DNA of 64,000 nucleotides from Cryptomeria japonica (taxonomy: Eukaryota > Streptophyta > Pinopsida > Cupressales > Cupressaceae), in assembly GCF_030272615.1 (NCBI RefSeq), contig NC_081415.1, positions 600,119,644 through 600,183,643 on the forward strand, written 5' to 3'. Made by a program: the position numbers and the translations under genes. The stretch's first letter is position 1, and the number at the start of each line of letters is the position of its first letter. A model generated the notes under the pieces. That model had not been told where the DNA came from. It did no database searches and saw only the letters and a list, made by a program, of their open reading frames with translations. This document shows positions 54,731 through 64,000 of the stretch, piece after piece.

Positions 54731-55054
54731 GACAACAATTTTCCTCTTTCAAATGATAACACATGCAAAATAGAAGGAAATGTTTAATTTTAACCAATGC
54801 AAGCACTTAGAATGTAGATTTAGAAAATGAAATTTATGATTCAAATGAGTTCCTAATTCAGATTTAAAATTATTGATCCAAATTAAGCTATCCACAAGTT
54901 CAACTTTGAATTGAAAAATTAGGGTTTTAGCAAAAATTTCCTCTAAATTTTTGAATCTTGCAAGAAATTGAGACTTGTAAATACAATTTTGAATTTGAAA
55001 TAGCATAAACACTCAAATTTGAAAACATAAATCAGAATTAGAGAAGATTGGAGT
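54731..55054 (-). other. 5' leader of element H
   Basis: About 320 bp, AT-rich, no coding motif. Confidence 0.6.
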
Positions 55055-55071
55055 TCACGTCGGGTTCACCA
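55055..55071 (-). promoter_or_regulatory. Primer-binding site of element H
   Basis: Minus strand TGGTGAACCCGACGTGA, four bases after the LTR. Confidence 0.82.
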
Positions 55072-55075
55072 AAAA

Positions 55076-56353
55076 TGTGTGGGGGAAAAAGTGACACTAA
55101 GCAAGCATGCCCTAATCTCACTTTCAACCACACACTTGTGGAATACGAAAGAGCCTAGAGGTATCACACAATTGGCTACTTCTTCTTGTGGAAGAGAGAG
55201 CCATGGGCTACCTATTAGGATTTCTATTCCTTTGTTGCAAATGATAGATAGAATGATGTAAGTTCAACTATTAACCCTAAAGTCTAAGTATGAACTAGTA
55301 ACAAGATTGCAGAATTAAGATTAAAGTTTGGGCGGCTATATAGGGTTTTGCCTTAGTCAAACCCCCGCTTCGGTGATTTCCACCTCCATGAATAGCCAAG
55401 TTGTATTGTAAAATGTATTGTGTGTGCAGACCTAGTGTGTGTGCAAGGTCCTTAAATGCAAGAAAGCAAACTAGAGCAACCTAGAAAGTAAACCCTAATT
55501 GCTTGTAAATGATAATGTAAATGCTCTAAATCAAGATGCAAAGTGATCTAAAGCATGAATAAAGGATATATTGAAGCTTATGCAAAGACATGAAAACAAC
55601 ATGAAATCATACACAACCCTCAAGGGAGGAGTACAAGCCAATCTTCAGTCGGTAATCTCCTATTGTTCTTCAATGTCTTCCAAGCCCTAAATGGATGAAT
55701 GAAATTGATAAATGCTTGATAGATGGATGTTGAATGTTGTTGAAGTCTTCAAAGATCTGCTCTTTCGCTACATATGAGGTCCTCCAAAGCCATAAATCCC
55801 ATCCTTTCAAATGAAGAAAGAGAGCTCTTATATATGAAACCCTAGGTCTTAATTTCGACTTTTGGCCGACCTAGATATTGAATCTCCCGCCAATTTCTTG
55901 GGCTTAAGCCTTATTTTATGATTGGATTGTGCTCCTAAAATTTCGAGAAAAATGTCCGGGACCATGTGCATCGGGCGCCACGGTCCCGACAACTTTTCAC
56001 CAAATTTTTAGGGCCATCGGATATGATGATTTTAGAGAGAATCCCAAAGTTACAGGTGATTTCGAGATGTTTTGACCCCTGAAATCAAGCCCCCAAGTTC
56101 AAAATAGGACCTAATCAGGGTTTTTGATTAAATGATGTATTGGAAGAATAAAGTGAAAAGGGCACACTTTAATGAAAAGGGCCCAATTTTATGATATAGG
56201 AGATGATAAAATAGAACCTTAGACCTAATTAATTTGATTAATTAAGTGCTCAAGGGGAAATGCAATGCAAAATGTAAAATGCACTAAGGCGGGTGCTAAA
56301 CTAGGTGTGAAATTGTACCACCCTAGCAAGTGCGTACAATTTACGATGCTACA
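55076..56353 (-). repeat. 5' LTR of element H (1278 bp)
   Basis: TGTGTGGGGG ... GATGCTACA. Roughly 94-96% identical by eye to the left copy outside the 364-bp gap. Confidence 0.88.
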
Positions 56354-56505
56354 TTAGTATCTATCCTTTATCATTGAGGTCAAAAGGGGAGAAGGTATTC
56401 ATGTGAAAACTGCTAGATCTTTTGGTGTTTTGGAGTTTGTTGGCATTCCTTAGCACTTGGATGTTTTTCACATTCAGTGTTTCCATCAATGCTAGAGGGG
56501 GAGAT

Positions 56506-57703
56506 TGTTGGCAATATGCTAGATTTGGTTAAGTGTTGTCATTGATGTCAACATTGTATCCTAGTTGGAGACTATCCCGGTTAGTCTTGGTGATCATTTT
56601 GGTTTTGGCTATGATTCTGATCTGGTATGATCTGACCTCTTGAATCGGTTTTAGATGCTTATTCTGATGGTTATATGTTTTCTATATTCTTGTGGTTTCA
56701 TGATTTGGTTATCACTTTTTATATTTCTGGTTATCGGTTGGTTTATGCTTTTACTGGCTAGCTTTTGGCTTTACTCGCTTATGATGTTCCCGGTTAACTT
56801 TACCGGTATGCTATTTTGGTGACTTGGTCAATGGATTCTGGGTATGGCTTATGGAATCAGTTTCTATCATGTTATTGGTGCTTCTTGATCATATCCCAAG
56901 CTTTTGGCGACTTTTCTTTGGATTGTGTGCTTTTATGGTGGTCCTATTTGGATTCAGTTAAACTTTTATTGAGGGTTTCTACCGGCAAGTGAAGCATGTT
57001 GGATTTTGGTCTTAGCAGAATCCCCAATGGATATAGTTGTTTGGTTACTTTATTTAGGTCCATGCTATGTAATGTAAATCATAATATTGGTCTGGTGGTA
57101 TCATGTGATGTAATTTTTGTAATTATGGGTTTATGGGTTTAGGGTTTAGCCGACCTTGTCAATAAGGTTGATGATCTATATTAATAGGTGACATATTCAT
57201 GTTAATGGGCATGTGATGGTTATGGTTGGTTAAGTTTGCATTATCAGAGAAGGATTAAGTGTGAATAAAGTCATATCATTTAGGTGAAGGCTGGAAAGGT
57301 TTTGTATTGCAGAGCAGACATCGGTGCTTAACCAAAACTGTATCACGCATTAGTAGATGCTACTTCCACACTTCATTATTTTCTGGATTGTAGTCTGATG
57401 ATTTTGTAAGTCAGTGAGACTTCCCTTTGTGATGAGAAGTGCAGTCTAGGCTATTGGCCTTTTTGCATGTGCAAACCCCATTGTAATTATTCACAATACT
57501 ACTGCAAAGTATTCATTTGATTACGAGTAGGGTTTCCCACCGTGGTTTTTCCCTTTCCAGGTTTTCCATGTCAAATATTGGTGTTATGTGTGTTGTGCTT
57601 TCATGTTATATTCTTCATTGGGTTGTGCTCCGGTTTAAGCTTTATAATTGAATTAATTGTTGTTATTGTTAGTAATTTGATTCACCCCTCCTCTCAGTTT
57701 ACT
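56506..57703 (+). repeat. LTR D (Copia), shared by elements I and J
   Basis: Starts TGTTGGCAATATGC after a polypurine tract and ends near TTTACTGT before TGGTATCAG. It shares the layout and several short blocks of LTRs C and F (GTCATTGATGTCAACA, GTAAGTCAGTGAGACTTCCC, CACCGTGGTTTTTCCC) but is otherwise distinct. Confidence 0.75.
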
Positions 57704-59711
57704 GTTGGTATCAGTGCATTCCAACACATATGACATGAGATAAAGGCAAATGTGTGAATATGGAGAGGTATGATGGAAGTGTAGTGAGATTTGGAGACAA
57801 TTAAGCTTGTGTAATTCGTGGTAGAGAGTCTATTTCTCTTTATGGTAAGCATAATATTGATGATGTTTTATATGTTGAAGTTTTGAAGCATTAATATTTT
57901 GAGTGTTGGATAGATGGTTGATAAGAGATATGATTTAAAATTTAAGAATGGGAAATGTAAGATCTTGAATAGCTCTGGTATAGAAATTGCATCAAGTACT
58001 AAAACTAAAGGTAATATCTTTCATCTGAATGCTGGTGAGAAAAGTTGTTTGATTGCTCAGATTGATGAGAGTTGGTTGTGGCATAGGAGAATGTGTCATG
58101 TTAACTTTGAATACGTGATTAAGATAAGTTCTACTCAAGCTGTTAGAGATCTACCTAAGATTGGGAAGCCTACTAATTCAATGTGTAAAGAATGTCAATT
58201 GGGAAAGCAAACAATAATTTCATTCAAGAGAAAATTGCATACATCTAATGGGTTGTTAGATCTTGTGCATACTAATTTATGTGGACCTTCTAGAGTGAGA
58301 AGCTTGCAGGGAGATAGATACTTTATGTTGTTGATTGATGACTATTCTAGGATGATGTGGGTAACTTTTCTAAGGGAGAAATCTAAAGAACTAGAGAAAT
58401 TCAAAATATTCAATGCTAAAGTGGAGATAGAGATAGGATTGAAGTTGAAGATCCTAAGGTTTGACAGAGGAGGAGAATTCATCTTCGGTGAGTTTAATTC
58501 TTTTTTTGAAGAACATGGAATCAAGAGACAATTATCTTCTTTGAGAACCCCTCAATAGAATGGAGTTGTTGAAATGAATAATGAAACTATTTTGGATGTT
58601 GCTAGAAATATGATGATTGAAGGGAATGTTCCACATATCTATTGGAGAGAAGACACTAGAATTGTTGTATACACATTCAACCGGGTGCATATAAATGGTG
58701 ATTCCGATAAGATCGCTTATGAGTTATGGTTTGGTCATGTTCCTACAGTTAGATATTTCAAAATGTTTGGAAGCAAATGTTATATCAAAAGAGATGAGGA
58801 TATAGGAAAATTTGATGCGAGATGTGATGAAGGAATATTTTTGGGATATTCTACTAAGATCAAATCTTACCAGTGTTACAACAAGAGACTGAGAAAGATA
58901 GTGGAAAGCACAAATGTGAAGGTAGATGAGAATCATGAAGAGAAAATCAGAGCATGCCAATATGTCAGATGATTTGGATGTTACTGCAAAGAAAGTGCAG
59001 ATTTTGAGCATGAAGAAGAGTGATCCAATAGAGATAGTGAATGTTGATGTTGTTGTCAGTGAAGAAGTTCAAGAGCCTGCAAATCAAAATAATCAGAAGA
59101 CCCCAAGGTATGTAAGACTTAATCATTTAGAGAATTAGATTATTGGTGACAAAAATAAAGGTGTGATGACTAGGAGAAGAATTGCTTCTGAAGAGACATG
59201 TTTCATTTCTAAAATTGAGCCTAAAGATATTGTTGAATCCTGTAAAGATGAAAATTGAGTTAAAGCTATGGAAGAAGAGTTAGATCAGATTGAGAAGAAC
59301 ATAACTTGGGAACTTGTTCTAAGACCTAACGACAAGAATATAATTGGCACTAAATGGGTGTTCTAGAATAAGTTGAATGAAGCTAGAGAAGTTGTTTGAA
59401 ACAAAGAAAGACCGGTATGTAAGGGATATTCACAAATGAAAGGCATTGATTTTGAGGAGAGTTTTGCTCCGGTAGCTAGAATTGAAGTTGTTAGACTATT
59501 TCTTGTATATGTTGCCCATAAGAAATTCAAGATATATCAAATGGATGTGAAGCCAACCTTTTTGAATGGTGAATTGGAAGAGGGAGTCTATATTAAGAAA
59601 TGAGATGGATTTCATTGACAAATAAAGAAGACGTGGTTTGCAGATTGAAGAAATCATTGTATGGACTTAAACAAGCCACTAGAACTTGGTATGCTAGATT
59701 GGATAGGTATT

Positions 59712-60124
59712 ATTTTTTATATTCTAGATCATTTACAAATATTTTTCTCATATGAGCATCAACTTGAGACCATTACATGACACTAATATTTTCTCATATC
59801 GAGCAACCATAACCATGACACTAATACTAGCTCATTTTGAGCAACCACACTAGAATCAACCTATGGAAGACCAAGAGTCACAAATTAGAATCCACTTATT
59901 AGAAACCACCATTATCTCATTTTGAGCAACCACAGTAGAATCAACCTATGGAAAACCAAGAGTCACAAATTAGAATCCACTTATTAGAAACCACCTAGAA
60001 GCCAGTTGTGGAAGACTAAGAGTCACAACTTTGAATTCCATAGTAGATGTCCCTTTGGGATTTGAACTTTGGTCTCCATAATGAGAACTCAATACTTTAA
60101 CTAATAGAACACAACCCCTTGGAC
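59712..60124 (-). mobile_element. tRNA-derived SINE in the RT of element J
   Basis: 413 bp flanked by 16-bp duplications AGATTGGATAGGTATT (59696-59711) and AGATCGGATAGATATT (60125-60140), which restore the RT frame when one copy is removed. On the minus strand the head resembles a tRNA gene: an A-box-like segment near 60100 and GTTCAAATCCC as B box near 60058. The tail is A-rich (minus AATATAAAAAAT). The body holds an 85-bp internal repeat (CTCATTTTGAGCAACCAC at 59831 and 59916). Family not recognised. Confidence 0.8.
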
Positions 60125-60588
60125 AGATCGGATAGATATTTGATGAAGTTGGGATTCTTTAAAGGTACTATTTCTATTAATTTGCACTTCAAGATTAATA
60201 ATGAAATTATTTTGATTGTTGAAGTCTTTATTGATGACATTATTTTTGGAGGAAATGATGATTTGAGAAAGAAGTTTGCTGATGATATGCAAAAAGAATT
60301 TGAGATGTCTATGATAGGTGAGATGAAGTTCTTTCTTGGATTGAAAATTTTATAGACTAATAAAGGAATTTTCATATCTCAATCTAAGTATGTGAAAGAA
60401 TTGTTGAAGAAATTTGGGTTAGATGATTCTAAACCTGTTGGAACTCCTATGGTGACTGGATGTAAGATGACAAAAGATGATAAATCTCTGAAGGCTAACT
60501 AGACCCTGTATAGATATATTATTGGTGGACTATTGTATTTGACTCAGACTAGGCCTGACATTACAAATGTTGTATGTCTTATTGCTAG

Positions 60589-60932
60589 ATTTCAAGTTGA
60601 TCCGAAGGAAAGTCATGTTACTACTATAAAAAGGATATTCAGATACTTGAAGGGAACAATTGATTATGATTTGTGGTATCCGAAGGATGATGATTTCACT
60701 TTAAATGCTTATACTGATGTTGATTGGGTAGGTGATGATAGTTGTATGTATTGTTGCTATATTTCAAGTTGATCCGAAGGAAAGTCATGTTGGTGCTATA
60801 AAAGGATATTAGGATACTTGAAGGGAACAATTGATTATGGTTTGTGGTATCCAAAGGATGATGATTTCACTTTAAATGCTTATACTGATGTTGATTGAGC
60901 AAGTGATGTTAATGACCAGAAGAGTACTACTA
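60589..60932 (+). repeat. 172-bp tandem duplication inside the RT/RNaseH region of J
   Basis: ATTTCAAGTTGATCCGAAGG at 60589 recurs at 60761, and the match continues through TATACTGATGTTGATTG. The copies differ at a few bases, one an indel. Confidence 0.88.
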
Positions 60933-61720
60933 GTGGAGAATTCTTTTTGGGAAAGAAGTTGGTTGCTTGGACAAGTAAGAAGCAAGATTATATTTTTTTA
61001 TCTACTGTAGAAGCTAAATACATTACTGTAGCTAGCAATTGTACTTAGGTACTTTGGATGAAGTAGATATTGAAGGATATTAGAGTTATTTATAATGAGC
61101 CTACTGTTATATATTGTGAAAATTCTAGTGTTATTAACATTTTCAAGAATCTGGCATTGCATTCTAAGACAAAGCATATATCTATCAAGTTTCATTACTT
61201 GAGAGAGGAGGTGAATGAGGAAGAAGTTAGACTAGAGTATGTATCTACAAAGGAATGGATTGCAAATATCTTCACAAAGCCTTTGTTTGCTAGTACATTT
61301 GTATATCTAAGAGAGGAGTTAGGGGTGATTGCCCCTCCTACTGTGAACTAGTTGCATTGTGTTGCATCAATCAGGTGGACTTCATTGTCTTATCCTGTTA
61401 TCTGGATTGATGAGTGGGTGTTGCTGCTCCGGGGAGTAGTCAGTGTGTGATCCAATTGATCAGATTTGTGAAGTTTATCCTAAGAGGGAGATATTGTCTT
61501 TCTATAGGGGGAGAGATGTATGAGAGAATAATTATTTGTATGTGTCTTTGGCATTGTTGTCAAAGGGAGAGAGATGTATGTGAAAAAAATGTCGTATCTT
61601 TTTTATTGCAGATGAGCTATGTATGTATGATCTCAGGGGCAGATTGTTGGAGTTGTTTTCTTTCTTTTCATTGATTGTTTTTCACATTCATATATTAGCA
61701 TCAATGCCAAAGGGGGAAAT

Positions 61721-62979
61721 TGTTGGATATTAGATTTGTTGGAATGTGTTGTTGTCATTGATGTCAACATATTCCTGTGTTGCAAGGAATTGGTGTATTG
61801 CAGAGAGTTGGTTTTTGTGATTTGTTGTAGATGTGATGATGAGGTTTATTGGGTTTTGAGATTCTTATCTCCAGTTGATTAAGTATGAGTTTCATGATTC
61901 TATGAGGTGATTTGATCAAGTTATGTGATCTGGTGTGGTGGTTTGTTTTTCAGTGTTCTATGTTGTAGAGTTGTGGTATTTGATTCATATTGCTCTGAAA
62001 TGATGATATCTTGTGGTGTGGATTTTGGAGAATGTTTGGGATGTTCATGTGTGTCCTCAAATTGGATGTTTCATGATTTGGAACCTCGCAAGCGTATCTT
62101 TTATTTTGTCAATTTGTGTTCTTGAGCTCTAGTGATGATGATAATAATGATTATTGTTATCCGAGTTGTTGAGGTGATTGTGGTGGAATTCACATTGCTT
62201 GTTGATATTCTCTAATCATGTCCTATGTGTTTTTATGGTCAACGTTGATCATTGTGCATTTTGTTGAACATTTTTATTGGTACGGTGGTATTCTTCATGT
62301 TAGGCGACATATTAAGTGGTGTAGCGTGTTGCAGATGATCTAAGCGAATTATTTGGTGGTGTTGCATGTTCGAGGATTTTATTTGGGTCCATGATATGTC
62401 TTTGCCAACATTGTATTGGTTTAGTTATGGATTTATGTATCGTGTGATGTAATTTTATAATTAGGTCTTATGAGTTGAGCCAACCTTGAGGTCAAGGTTG
62501 ATGATTTGTATAAATAGGTGACGTAATCATGTAAGTTGTGTGTCTACGGTTGTGTTTATGATTTTAGAGAGTATTGTATGTGAGAATAAGATAATTTATC
62601 ATTCAAAAGTGTGGAAGAGAAGAGAAGTGTTGTATAGACAGTGTGCTTAACCAGAACTATAATCAGGCATTTGGAGATAATATTCTTTTAGTTCATGTAA
62701 TCTGGATTGTTGTCTGATCTTTGTAAGGTAGTGAGCCTTCCCAGGGTTGTAGCCCTTTGTTGTTTTGAGCAGTGAGTTCTAGGAAGTGTTCCTAAATGCA
62801 TGTGCATTCCCCATTATAATATTTTCACATAGTACTATAGAGTATCATCTTATTGTGGGTAGCTTCCTACCGTTGTTTTTCCCTTAATCAAGTTTTCCAT
62901 GTCAAAAATCTATGTGTTATGTGTGTTGTTGATGTGGTGATTATTTTTGTTATTGTTGTTCCTAATCAGATCTGAAGTT
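61721..62979 (+). repeat. LTR C, right copy (3' LTR of element J), truncated
   Basis: Starts TGTTGGATATTAG after the polypurine tract. Matches 31327-32451 and 45410-45560. Interrupted at 62980 by element L. TATAAATAGG at 62509-62518. Confidence 0.82.
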
Positions 62980-63754
62980 TGTTAGGATTCCCAAAGATAT
63001 TGAGAGGGGAGGGGTGAATCAATATATAACTGGTTAATGGATTTTCTGAACTTATTAAATGAATTGCATTCCAAAATAGTGTACCGGTAAACCAGAAATA
63101 ATGCAGTAAATAAGATTAGTAAACACAACATAGAAAGAACACCATAACACAATATTTTTAATGAGGAAACCCGGTGTGGTATAAACCTCGGTGGGATTTG
63201 TGACCCACAATATTTTCTCATTGGCCAATAAGTGAATAATACTGATACAATAGGGGCCTACACATGCAGGAAGGCCAACTGCCTAAAACACACTGCTTAA
63301 ATACAAAAAGGAAGTCTCATTGACTTACAAAAGTGGATTATATAAATCCAACGCCATGTACTGCTTCGCATTAGCATCTTCTATGTCAGGTTTAGTACCA
63401 GTTTAAGCTCTTGCAATAATCATAAACCTTATTCCATAATTTGCCTTAACATTTGCACATAATATCTATCTCTACATATTCCTCATTTTAGATGTTCTAC
63501 AAGATCTCATACTTATATATGAGCCTTATTACAATTCACCTTGTCGACTTACAAAAATATTTTACAAATAAATACAAAATACAATAAACAAAATCTTGTC
63601 GACCAGGGTGTCGATAAACATCTTTGTCACTGCTGCTGCTGGTGTCCATGCCTATGCCTATGCCGGAGTCGATGCCATAGGATTGTAAGGTTACCATCAA
63701 TGATAATACCTTCAATCACATACAATTTCTCATTGGAGTGTGTATTTGCCCACA
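62980..63754 (-). repeat. 3' LTR of element L
   Basis: Plus strand TGTTAGGATTCCC ... GCCCACA, 775 bp. Read on the minus strand it ends with GATTCACCCCTCCCCTCTCA, the typical end of the Copia LTRs here. Confidence 0.75.
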
Positions 63755-64000
63755 ATCTCCCCCTTTGGCATTGATGGCAACACTCATGAGAAAAAGCCAA
63801 AAAGTGTATCCAAAAATGTTGTCCAAAACTGTCTTACCAAAAATGTCTAAACTGTGTGCTCCCCCTGAACAGATGATCTCTTTTGTCATACATTTTTCTC
63901 ATCCTTATATTTCTTTTTCTCATCCTCTACTACTCCCCCTTTGGCATCAATGATAAAGGTTGTCATTCAATATCAATTAAGTGTAGTTTCTGTCTTGATC
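63755..64000 (-). other. Polypurine tract and 3' internal end of element L
   Basis: Minus strand GCCAAAGGGGGAGAT abuts the LTR start TGTGGGC at 63754. A second, near-identical AAAGGGGGAG lies near 63935-63950 and a weaker one (AGGGGGAG) near 63857-63865. No coding motif is visible in this short piece. Confidence 0.6.

Larger units (their letters stand above)
48215..56353 (-). mobile_element. Gypsy-like non-autonomous element H with one large ORF (minus strand)
   Basis: 8139 bp flanked by TTAGT at 48210-48214 and 56354-56358. LTRs are at 48215-49856 and 55076-56353. The internal region has a primer site, a polypurine tract and one intact 1063-codon frame with protease and G-patch-like parts, but no gag domain, RT or integrase. 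Confidence 0.9.
45626..56505 (+). mobile_element. Internal region of Copia element I, deleted and interrupted by element H
   Basis: Primer site ATTGGTATCATAGC at 45626-45640, then gag, part of integrase and the end of RNaseH, up to 48214. It resumes after H at 56359 and ends in a polypurine tract (AGAGGGGGAGAT) at 56494-56505. Its 5' LTR is of type C, but the LTR after it is of type D. Confidence 0.7.
57714..61351 (+). pseudogene. pol pseudogene of element J: protease end, integrase, RT, RNaseH
   Basis: It starts near the protease (MERYDGSVVRFGDN). GAG-pre-integrase follows with the zinc site (WLWHRRMCHVN to CKECQLGKQ). The integrase core has LLIDDYSRMMWV and RFDRGGEF, and later YWRED, FGSKCYIKRD and DEGIFLGYSTK. 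RT begins near 59230 with [28 protein letters not shown] and [19 protein letters not shown], is split by the SINE at 59712, and resumes with YLMKLGFFKG and VFIDDIIFGGN. RNaseH ends near 61351 (HSKTKHISIKFHYL). Stops include TAG at 58556-58558 and two near 61050, all fitting Gln codons, plus TGA codons fitting Trp or Arg. Inactive. Confidence 0.85.
57704..61720 (+). mobile_element. Internal region of Copia element J, gag deleted
   Basis: The primer site TGGTATCAG at 57706 runs directly into protease/integrase sequence without gag. RT, RNaseH and a polypurine tract (CAAAGGGGGAAAT, 61708-61720) follow, then LTR C. A SINE and a 172-bp tandem duplication interrupt it. Confidence 0.8.
62980..64000 (-). 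mobile_element. Copia element L (minus strand), end cut by the window
   Basis: A minus-strand LTR (62980-63754) is followed by a short piece of internal region. It is inserted in LTR C after GATCTGAAGTT. The candidate target duplication AAGTT (62975-62979) has its partner outside the window. Confidence 0.7.

Noticed and set aside
60040-60124. tRNA gene on the minus strand
   Set aside because: Only A- and B-box-like segments remain, the cloverleaf is not evident, and the segment is the head of a SINE with target duplications.

Overview
The window is a nest of plant LTR retrotransposons. I see no host gene, rRNA or functional tRNA gene. Ty3/Gypsy elements of the Tat type, Ty1/Copia elements with initiator-Met-like primer sites, gag-only elements and one tRNA-derived SINE are stacked inside one another, and many are old but only partly deleted. 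This looks like a large, slowly purged seed-plant genome. A gymnosperm is my guess, but nothing in the sequence proves it.

Layout. (1) 1-17964: a young Tat-lineage element of about 18.5 kb on the minus strand (about 580 bp of its 3' LTR lies left of the window). Its LTRs differ at 3 of 884 aligned bases. It carries gag-protease-G-patch, RT and RNaseH-integrase on the minus strand. On the plus strand it carries a plant mobile domain (PMD) gene with its own TATA box and a probable intron. Arrays of an AGCGC motif spaced at 21 bp lie in the gag leader and in the PMD intron. (2) 17965-about 23230: a decayed minus-strand Copia element. The Tat element sits in its LTR and a solo LTR sits in its gag. 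(3) 23596-31194: LTR-internal-LTR-internal of a gag-only element on the plus strand. (4) 31327-62979: a chain of related plus-strand Copia elements ordered LTR C - element I - LTR D - element J - LTR C. LTR C is split by Copia element F, whose 3' LTR is split by Gypsy-like element G (target duplication ATTGG). Element I is split by Gypsy-like element H (target duplication TTAGT). The RT of J is split by a SINE with a 16-bp target duplication. (5) 62980-64000: the LTR and inner end of another minus-strand Copia element (L), inserted in the right-hand LTR C.

How parts work together. The Tat element has two convergent transcription units. Its genomic RNA runs antisense through the PMD gene, and both transcripts would carry the UAGCGC motif array in sense. 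G and H lack RT and integrase but share the same primer-binding and polypurine sites, so they are probably mobilised by an autonomous Tat-type relative. H keeps one intact 1063-codon protease/G-patch reading frame. F and the gag-only tandem also lack pol. Most stop codons in the broken Copia and Gypsy frames are explained by C-to-T change at Gln, Arg or Trp codons, as expected from methylated DNA.
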